A stretch of 64,000 bases of DNA, from NCBI RefSeq assembly GCF_040448305.1, contig NZ_CP148752.1:620001-684000 (forward strand), given 5' to 3'. Positions 58,448-64,000 of this stretch are shown here, piece by piece. This DNA comes from Pseudomonas fluorescens (lineage in GTDB: Bacteria; Pseudomonadota; Gammaproteobacteria; Pseudomonadales; Pseudomonadaceae). The first letter of the stretch is position 1, and each line of letters begins with the position of its first letter. The notes under the pieces are model-generated. The model did not search any database and had not been told where the DNA came from. It was given only the letters and a program-made list of their open reading frames with translations. The position numbers and the translations under genes were made by a program.

Positions 58448-59454
58448 GCGGCCACCCACTCTCCGTCCCCTGTCAGGCTCTTGTAACGCTCGGCGAAAAA
58501 CGCCCGAACGTTGGCGCATTGTGTATCCGTACCATCCAAACGATTGAAGTGGGCGCGAAACTCCCTGGCGCCCGGCAGGGTTGCGAGATACCAGCCCACA
58601 TGCTTTCGAGCAATGCGCACACCCATGACATCGCCATAGAAGGCGTGCAGGGCGGCCAGATGCTCTAGCAGAATGCGTTCCACCTCGATCAGTTCCAGCG
58701 CCGGGAGTTTCTCGCCGGTACGCAGGAAATGGTCGATCTCGCGAAAAATCCATGGCCGCCCCTGGGCAGCCCGGCCAATCAACAGGCCATCGGCACCGGT
58801 CGCGTCGAGCACGTATCGGGCCTTTTCCGGCGAATCGATATCGCCATTGGCGAAGACCGGAATCGACACCGCCTGCTTGATCGCGGCAATGGTGTCGTAC
58901 TCGGCTTCACCGGTGTACAGGTCGGCTCGGGTGCGGCCATGCACCGCCAGCGCCGTAATGCCTGCCTGTTCGGCGATCTTCGCCACCGTCAGGCCGTTCT
59001 TGTTGTCCCGGTCCCAGCCGGTCCGGATCTTCAGGGTCACCGGCACATCGACCGCAGCCACGACGGCCTGCAGGATCTCGGTGACCAATGCTTCATCCTT
59101 CAACAGGGCGGAACCGGCGGCCTTGTTGCAGACCTTCTTCGCCGGACAACCCATGTTGATATCAATAATCTGTGCGCCCAGCTCGACGTTGGCCCGGGCC
59201 GCGTCCGCCAGCATCTGCGCATCACCACCGGCGATCTGTACCGAGCGTGGCTCGGGATCGCCTTCGTGGATCATGCGCATGCGCGATTTGCGGGTGTTCC
59301 ACAAACTCATGTCGCTGGTGACCATTTCCGAGACGACCAGGCCCGCGCCCAAGCGCTTGCACAGCTGACGAAAGGGCTGGTCGGTGACTCCCGCCATGGG
59401 GGCGAGAATCAAGCTGTTATGTAATGTGTATGGGCCGATGCGTACCGCCGACAT
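58444..59454 (-). CDS. dusB: tRNA-dihydrouridine synthase B
   Basis: A 336-residue flavoenzyme with a TIM-barrel. LAPMAGVTDQPFRQLCKRLGAG begins it and MGCPAKKVCNKAAGSALL carries the catalytic cysteine. GADGLLIGRAAQGRPWIF binds FMN phosphate. It reduces uridines in the tRNA D-loop. It is the first gene of the dusB-fis operon. The 184-base region upstream (59455-59638) is AT-rich near 59530-59575 and should hold the strongly regulated fis promoter. Confidence 0.96.
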   Translation of the reverse strand: MSAVRIGPYTLHNSLILAPMAGVTDQPFRQLCKRLGAGLVVSEMVTSDMSLWNTRKSRMRMIHEGDPEPRSVQIAGGDAQMLADAARANVELGAQIIDINMGCPAKKVCNKAAGSALLKDEALVTEILQAVVAAVDVPVTLKIRTGWDRDNKNGLTVAKIAEQAGITALAVHGRTRADLYTGEAEYDTIAAIKQAVSIPVFANGDIDSPEKARYVLDATGADGLLIGRAAQGRPWIFREIDHFLRTGEKLPALELIEVERILLEHLAALHAFYGDVMGVRIARKHVGWYLATLPGAREFRAHFNRLDGTDTQCANVRAFFAERYKSLTGDGEWVAA

Positions 59455-59638
59455 AGGACTTCCCTGTTGTGGGGCCGGATCATGAGAGTTCGAAAAAGGG
59501 TTGGCATGATACCCGCTCTCGATGACTGGATAAAGGCTGAATTGAACAAAATCTGAACAGTTATTCTGTTATTACCCGTGGTTTGGTTGGCCAGGGGGAG
59601 TCAGAAAACCGACGTTAATCCCGGAACGATGAAGCGTT

Positions 59639-60892
59639 TCACTCCGGAGAGTGAAAGCTCAAACTGTAGTTCACGGCCTTGGCACCAGGGTCGAGAATGT
59701 CCAGGGCAATGTGGATCGGCGTTTGCGGAGGCATTTCCGCCATGCCTTCGAGATCGCCATTGAGGTACTCGCCGGGTTTGAAGCGGCGACTGGCGATCAG
59801 GTGGCCATTGAGGTCGGCGAAGCGCAGTTCCAGCAGCGGGAAGGGCTGGGAGAAGGGCGCGCGGTTATAGATGATCGCATCGACTACCAGGGCGCCATTG
59901 AACTCGGGATGGCTGCGCACCACCAGGTTGCTGCTCTTGATTTTCGCGATGTCGACCTTGGAGGGCACGGTGCAGCCGATTTGCGGGCACAGTTGCTGGA
60001 ACCACGGGCGATATTGATCCTGTCGCGCCAATTCGTCGAAATGGTAGGCGATGTACTGGCCGGCGAGGGCGCCAGCGGCAATCAGCACCAGCAGCAACCA
60101 CAACAGCCGCCGCCCCCAGGGCGAGCGGCGTTTTTGCCAGTCCAGTTGCAGCGGATCGTCGGTCAGGTCTTGCAGCATCTCGGCGCGCACGCCCGGTTCG
60201 CTGCGTTCGCGTCGCTTGCGCAGCGGTTCGATCGAGGGCAGGTCGTCGTCGATTTCGCTCTCGTCGGCGGCCGACAGGCGTTCGTGGCTCAGCGGTGCAT
60301 CGAGCGGGTCGTTCAGGCGCAGCTGGGGTGGTTGCTGCTCGTCGTCGAGATCAACCGGTTCCAGGGACAGCGAAGGTTCGGTGCGCGAGGCTTTGCTCGG
60401 TTCAGGTGTCGGCTCTGGCGCTTCAAGGCTATCGAGTGGTTCGTCGACTGGCGCACGATCGGCCGCCGACGCACTGAACAGGCTGTCGGACCACGGCCCC
60501 TCGTCGTCCTGCCCGGTGCTATCGCGACGGGCACTCAGCGAGTCGTCGCGATGGCGGCCGAACTCGGTGGTGGGCTGGATTTCCCGCTGTTCGAGCCGGG
60601 CGAGCTCTTCGTCGAGGTCGAGACTGTCCAGGTCCAGTTCGGTCGCGCTCCATTGCTTTTGGCTGATGGCGCGCGGTGGCGTTGGATCGAGGGGCTCCGC
60701 AGGCTGCACAGGCGGGAGCGGCGTCGCGACCGGTGATTCCTTGCCGGCCTGCTCAAGCAACTGCCTGGCGGCATTGAACACCTGCAGGCAGGAGCCGCAA
60801 CGAACCACCCCGCGCGCCACGCTCAACTGGGCATGGCTGACGCGGAAGCTGGTTTGGCAATGCGGGCACTGAGTGACGAAGCTATCGGTCAT
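59639..60892 (-). CDS. Zinc-ribbon and DUF3426 membrane protein
   Basis: A 417-residue protein. The N-terminal MJ0042-type zinc ribbon is CPHCQTSFRVSHAQL and CGSCLQVFNA (two CxxC). A long acidic, low-complexity region (about 50-260) is rich in Asp, Glu, Ser and Pro. One membrane helix (WGRRLLWLLLVLIAAGALAG, about 265-285) precedes the C-terminal DUF3426 domain. It always sits between prmA and dusB in pseudomonads. The function is unknown; the acidic linker varies greatly among strains. Confidence 0.88.
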   Translation of the reverse strand: MTDSFVTQCPHCQTSFRVSHAQLSVARGVVRCGSCLQVFNAARQLLEQAGKESPVATPLPPVQPAEPLDPTPPRAISQKQWSATELDLDSLDLDEELARLEQREIQPTTEFGRHRDDSLSARRDSTGQDDEGPWSDSLFSASAADRAPVDEPLDSLEAPEPTPEPSKASRTEPSLSLEPVDLDDEQQPPQLRLNDPLDAPLSHERLSAADESEIDDDLPSIEPLRKRRERSEPGVRAEMLQDLTDDPLQLDWQKRRSPWGRRLLWLLLVLIAAGALAGQYIAYHFDELARQDQYRPWFQQLCPQIGCTVPSKVDIAKIKSSNLVVRSHPEFNGALVVDAIIYNRAPFSQPFPLLELRFADLNGHLIASRRFKPGEYLNGDLEGMAEMPPQTPIHIALDILDPGAKAVNYSLSFHSPE

Positions 60893-60922
60893 GCGGCGAT
60901 CCGGATTATGCAGGCGCTCATT

Positions 60923-61801
60923 CTAGCGCCGACGGCCAGTGATGCGCACCCAGCCATCGCGATTGGCGATCGGGTCCAGATCGAAGTCTTTGGCATAGGC
61001 CGCAGCGACTTCATCGCCTTGCTCGGCGAGGATGCCCGACAGCGCCAGGCGACCGCCGGACTTGACCAGACCGGACAACTGCGGCGCCAGGGAGACCAGC
61101 GGGCCGGCAAGAATGTTGGCCACCAGCACGTCAGCCTGAACCTGTGGCAAGTCTTGCGGCAGATACAGCGGGAAGAGCTCATCGGCAATGTTGTTGCGTC
61201 CGGCATTGTCGCGCGAGGCTTCCAGTGCCTGCACGTCGATATCGGTGCCGACCGCTTCTTTCGCGCCCAGCAGCAGGGCGGCAATCGCCAGAATCCCCGA
61301 GCCGCAGCCAAAGTCCAGCACGTTGCAGTCCTTCAGGTCCTGGCCGTCGAGCCATTCCAGGCACAGCGCGGTGGTCGGGTGGGTGCCGGTGCCGAACGCC
61401 AGGCCCGGGTCTAGCAGCAGATTCACTGCGTCAGGTTCCGGCGCGGCGTGCCAGCTCGGCACGATCCACAGGCGCTGGCCGAAGCGCATTGGCTGGAAAT
61501 TGTCCATCCAGCTGCGTTCCCAGTCCTGGTCTTCGATCACTTCGCTGTGGTGTTCAGGCAGCGGGCTGCCGGTCAGCAGCTCCAGATGGGCCAGTACCGG
61601 GCCTGGCTCGGTGCCACCTTCGAACAGGGCCAGCAGGTGCGTGTGAGACCACAGTGGCGTGGTGTTGAGTTCCGGCTCGAAGATCGGCTGATCTTCGGCG
61701 TCCATGAAGGTCACCGACACGGCGCCCACTTCAAGGAAAGCGTCTTCATAGGTTTCGGCTTGTTCTGGGCTGATGGCGAGACGTACTTGCAGCCAAGGCA
61801 T
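60923..61801 (-). CDS. prmA: Ribosomal protein L11 methyltransferase
   Basis: A 292-residue protein from 61801 (MPWLQVRLAISPEQAE). The SAM-binding motif is VLDFGCGSGILAIAALLLGA, preceded by DPGLAFGTGTHPTT and followed by VLVANILAGPL. It trimethylates ribosomal protein L11. The open frame continues upstream but only through REP sequence. It stands between the DUF3426 gene and accC. Confidence 0.96.
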   Translation of the reverse strand: MPWLQVRLAISPEQAETYEDAFLEVGAVSVTFMDAEDQPIFEPELNTTPLWSHTHLLALFEGGTEPGPVLAHLELLTGSPLPEHHSEVIEDQDWERSWMDNFQPMRFGQRLWIVPSWHAAPEPDAVNLLLDPGLAFGTGTHPTTALCLEWLDGQDLKDCNVLDFGCGSGILAIAALLLGAKEAVGTDIDVQALEASRDNAGRNNIADELFPLYLPQDLPQVQADVLVANILAGPLVSLAPQLSGLVKSGGRLALSGILAEQGDEVAAAYAKDFDLDPIANRDGWVRITGRRR

Positions 61802-61933
61802 GGCGGGCACCTTTGAAAAATATTGATTGCAGCCTAGCGGGCTGCGAGAAGGGCGCAAGTTTACGCGAGAGAGCGGGTTTTGTGGGAGTGGGTTGACCTG
61901 GGGCTGTCGCGACTTCCGGTTAAGCCCGAAACC

Positions 61934-62026
61934 CTGTGGGAGCGAGCTTGCTCGCGATGGGGCCGGTACATCCAGTATCGGCGTTGACTGATACACCGCT
62001 ATCGCGAGCAAGCTCGCTCCCACAGG
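61934..62026. repeat. REP doublet, long-loop class, T/A variant
   Basis: CTGTGGGAGCGAGCTTGCTCGCGATGG and CTATCGCGAGCAAGCTCGCTCCCACAG are inverted arms with a loop of about 45 bases similar to those at 23947 and 27247. It is the only doublet downstream of 37.6 kb. Confidence 0.9.
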
Positions 62027-62059
62027 GGCGGTGTTCAGTTGGATGAAATGTCCAGATAC

Positions 62060-62087
62060 AACAAAGCCGCCCGAAGGCGGCTTTGTT
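62060..62087 (-). terminator. Terminator of the accBC operon
   Basis: AACAAAGCCGCC-CGAA-GGCGGCTTTGTT is a 12-bp perfect stem with a tetraloop, 15 bases after the accC stop. Confidence 0.88.
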
Positions 62088-62101
62088 GATCGGGTCGAAG
62101 C

Positions 62102-63460
62102 TTAGTGCTTCTCGCCAGCCAGCTTGTGCTCGAGGTAGTGAATGTTCACGCCCCCTTTGCAGAAGCCTTCGTCGCGGGTCAGGTCGCGGTGCAGCGGGAT
62201 GTTGGTCTTGATCCCGTCGACCACGATTTCGTCCAGCGCATTGCGCATACGCGCCATGGCTTCGTCGCGGGTTGCCCCGTAAGTGATCAGCTTGCCGATC
62301 AACGAATCGTAGTTCGGCGGAACGGCATAACCACTGTACAGGTGCGAGTCGACGCGAACGCCGTTGCCGCCTGGTGCGTGGAAATGCTTGACCGTGCCCG
62401 GGCTCGGCATGAAGGTTTTCGGGTCTTCGGCGTTGATCCGGCATTCCAGCGCGTGACCGCGGATGACCACGTCATCCTGGGTGAACGACAGCTTGTTGCC
62501 GGCGGCGATGCTGAGCATCTCCTTGACGATGTCGATGCCGGTGACCATTTCCGAAACCGGGTGCTCTACCTGGACACGAGTGTTCATCTCGATGAAGTAG
62601 AAGCGACCGTTCTCGTACAGGAACTCGAAAGTGCCTGCGCCACGGTAGCCGATGTCGATGCACGCCTTGACGCAGCGGGCGAGGACTTCCTCGCGTGCGT
62701 TCTCGTCGATGCCCGGTGCCGGCGCTTCTTCGAGAACCTTCTGGTGACGGCGTTGCAGCGAGCAGTCGCGGTCGCCCAGATGGATAGCGTGGCCCTGGCC
62801 ATCGGAAAGCACCTGGACTTCCACGTGACGTGGGTTGGTCAGGAATTTTTCCAGGTAGACCATCGGGTTGCCGAACGCAGCGCCCGCTTCGGTACGGGTC
62901 AGTTTCGCGAAGGAGATCAGGTCTTCTTCTTTATGCACAACGCGCATGCCGCGACCACCGCCGCCGCCAGCGGCCTTGATGATCACCGGGTAACCAACTT
63001 CGCGACCAATGCGCAGAGCGGTTTCTTCGTCTTCCGGCAGCGGGCCGTCAGAACCCGGAACAGTCGGTACGCCGGCAGCGATCATGGCGTGCTTGGCCGA
63101 TACCTTGTCGCCCATCAGGCGAATGGTTTCGGCTTTCGGGCCAATGAACGCGAAGCCGGAGTTCTCGACCTGTTCGGCGAAGTCGGCGTTTTCCGCAAGG
63201 AAGCCGTAGCCCGGGTGAATGGCGGTGGCGCCAGTCACTTCGGCCGCGGCAATGATTGCCGGAATGTGCAGGTAGGAGTGGGCGGCCGATGCCGGACCGA
63301 TGCAGACGGATTCGTCTGCCAGGCCCAGGTGCATCAGTTCCTTGTCAGCCTTGGAGTAAACGGCGACGGTCTTGATGCCCATCTCTTTGCAGGCGCGCAG
63401 GATCCGCAGGGCGATCTCACCGCGGTTGGCGATCAGAACTTTTTCCAACTTCGCAGTCAT
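62102..63460 (-). CDS. accC: Biotin carboxylase subunit of acetyl-CoA carboxylase
   Basis: A 452-residue ATP-grasp enzyme from 63460 (MTAKLEKVLIANRGEIALRI). A start 7 codons earlier would overlap accB. KAAGGGGGRGMRVV is the ATP lid loop, and YFIEMNTRVQVEHPVSEMVTG is the active-site signature. It carboxylates biotin on AccB, the first step of fatty acid synthesis. It follows accB by 17 bases. Confidence 0.98.
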   Translation of the reverse strand: MTAKLEKVLIANRGEIALRILRACKEMGIKTVAVYSKADKELMHLGLADESVCIGPASAAHSYLHIPAIIAAAEVTGATAIHPGYGFLAENADFAEQVENSGFAFIGPKAETIRLMGDKVSAKHAMIAAGVPTVPGSDGPLPEDEETALRIGREVGYPVIIKAAGGGGGRGMRVVHKEEDLISFAKLTRTEAGAAFGNPMVYLEKFLTNPRHVEVQVLSDGQGHAIHLGDRDCSLQRRHQKVLEEAPAPGIDENAREEVLARCVKACIDIGYRGAGTFEFLYENGRFYFIEMNTRVQVEHPVSEMVTGIDIVKEMLSIAAGNKLSFTQDDVVIRGHALECRINAEDPKTFMPSPGTVKHFHAPGGNGVRVDSHLYSGYAVPPNYDSLIGKLITYGATRDEAMARMRNALDEIVVDGIKTNIPLHRDLTRDEGFCKGGVNIHYLEHKLAGEKH

Positions 63461-63477
63461 CAAAGGCTCTCCGCGGT

Positions 63478-63942
63478 TCAAACGATGGTGAACAGCGGTT
63501 GGTCGTACTCAACCGGCTGGCCGTCTTCGACGAGGATGGATTCGATCACACCGCTGGTTTCAGCTTCGATGTGGTTCATCATCTTCATGGCTTCAACGAT
63601 GCACAGGGTGTCGCCTTTCTTCACGGTCTGGCCGACTTCTACGAAGGACGGCGAGGTTGGCGAAGACTTGCGATAGAAAGTACCGACCATCGGCGAACGG
63701 GCAACGGTGCCGTTCAGTGCTGGAGCGGCGGCAGCAACAGGTGCGGCAGCGGCAGCCGGAGCGGCGGCAGCGACAGGCGCGGGGGCTGGAGCATGCATTG
63801 GAGCTGGCGCGTAGTACTGCTGAGCCGGGGTCTTGCTGTGACGGCTGATGCGTACGGACTCTTCGCCTTCCTTGATCTCGAGCTCGTCGATGCCGGACTC
63901 TTCCAGCAATTCGATCAGTTTCTTAACTTTACGGATATCCAT
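63478..63942 (-). CDS. accB: Biotin carboxyl carrier protein of acetyl-CoA carboxylase
   Basis: A 154-residue protein. The N-terminal MDIRKVKKLIELLEESGIDEL is followed by an Ala/Pro-rich linker (about 45-75) and the biotinyl domain. The biotin acceptor lysine lies in the invariant EAMKMMN. VGTFYRKSSPTSPSF is the protruding-thumb region. It carries carboxybiotin between AccC and AccAD. Confidence 0.98.
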   Translation of the reverse strand: MDIRKVKKLIELLEESGIDELEIKEGEESVRISRHSKTPAQQYYAPAPMHAPAPAPVAAAAPAAAAAPVAAAAPALNGTVARSPMVGTFYRKSSPTSPSFVEVGQTVKKGDTLCIVEAMKMMNHIEAETSGVIESILVEDGQPVEYDQPLFTIV

Positions 63943-63966
63943 GAATCATCAACTCCCAAGGGTCGG

Positions 63967-64000
63967 TCAGGGGCGGTTAACTTGTTGTTCAAGCTGTTCC
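63967..64000 (-). CDS. aroQ: C-terminal end of a protein, probably type II 3-dehydroquinate dehydratase (AroQ)
   Basis: The minus strand from the window edge reads in frame EQLEQQVNRP and a TGA at 63967-63969, 24 bases before the accB ATG. In Pseudomonas aroQ lies directly upstream of accB on the same strand, and AroQ proteins there end in a similar Glu/Gln/Leu-rich helix. Only 10 codons are visible, so the call rests on gene order. AroQ makes 3-dehydroshikimate in aromatic amino acid synthesis. Confidence 0.65.
   Translation of the reverse strand, partial: EQLEQQVNRP

Noticed and set aside
59455..59638. A small gene between the DUF3426 gene and dusB
   Set aside because: A short frame starting at 59578 is present but has no family likeness or ribosome site. 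The segment is AT-rich promoter DNA for dusB-fis.
63461..63481. Earlier accC start (MNRGEPL) overlapping accB
   Set aside because: The conserved AccC N-terminus begins MTAKLEKVLIANRGEI; the 7 extra codons are not typical.

Overview
The window is a GC-rich chromosomal segment whose gene content and order point to a Pseudomonas of the fluorescens group. Evidence for this includes aroQ-accB-accC, prmA, dusB-fis-purH-purD-retS, urtABCDE beside ureDABC, and a DesT-type regulator beside ureE, all arranged much as I remember them in P. aeruginosa. Thirteen copies of the GTGGGAGCGAGCxTGCTCGCGA repetitive palindrome, typical of fluorescent pseudomonads, lie between genes. No rRNA, tRNA, CRISPR array, insertion sequence or integrase was seen.

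Layout. 1-64: the first codons of ureE (minus strand), with a sigma-54 promoter. 0.3-9.3 kb: a DesT/FabR-type repressor, a secreted protein with tandem 14-residue repeats, an AsmA protein, a LysR regulator divergent from azoreductase plus a Gdx-type exporter, a lipase, an EamA exporter divergent from an AraC regulator, and a PsiF protein. 9.5-14.8 kb: an AI-2E family permease, an Hsp70-like protein head-to-head with cbpA-cbpM, and a soluble sensor kinase. 15.0-20.3 kb: one very large protein with leucine-rich repeats and a NEL-type ubiquitin-ligase-like C-terminus. 20.4-24.9 kb: ureD-ureA-(two acetyltransferases)-ureB-ureC. 25.1-26.5 kb: an orphan protein made of two copies of a JAB/DUF4329-like module. 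26.5-32.2 kb: the urea ABC transporter urtABCDE. 33.2-36 kb: a BtuFCD/siderophore-type ABC transporter. 36.1-41.2 kb: a copper-handling cluster (PepSY protein, OprC receptor, two DUF2946 proteins, a PCu(A)C chaperone). 41.3-42.0 kb: a toxin-antitoxin pair. 42.0-49.6 kb: two divergent cobalamin operons, cobL-cbiD-cobK and cobG-cobH-cobI-(cbiG-cobJ). 49.8-51.3 kb: two adjacent, mutually related proteins of unknown function. 51.4-64 kb: a core block of marC, retS, purD, purH, fis, dusB, a DUF3426 protein, prmA, accC, accB and the last codons of aroQ.

How the genes work together. The urea module imports urea (UrtABCDE), hydrolyses it (UreABC) and matures the nickel enzyme (UreD, UreE and presumably UreFG outside the window). 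All three transcription units (ureE, ureD, urtA) start with a -24/-12 promoter having the same 10-base spacing. Each also has GCACC/GGTGC elements upstream that resemble NtrC sites, which suggests one nitrogen-limitation regulon. The cob genes cover the middle of corrin-ring synthesis. The copper cluster covers outer-membrane uptake and periplasmic handling.

The most interesting unexplained items are the duplicated JAB-like protein wedged between the two halves of the urea locus, the paralogous pair after cobJ, the NEL-like giant protein with no secretion genes nearby, the 14-residue repeat secreted protein, and a large nested hairpin between purH and purD. Family assignments rest on reading translated sequence from memory of the families. 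No database search was possible.
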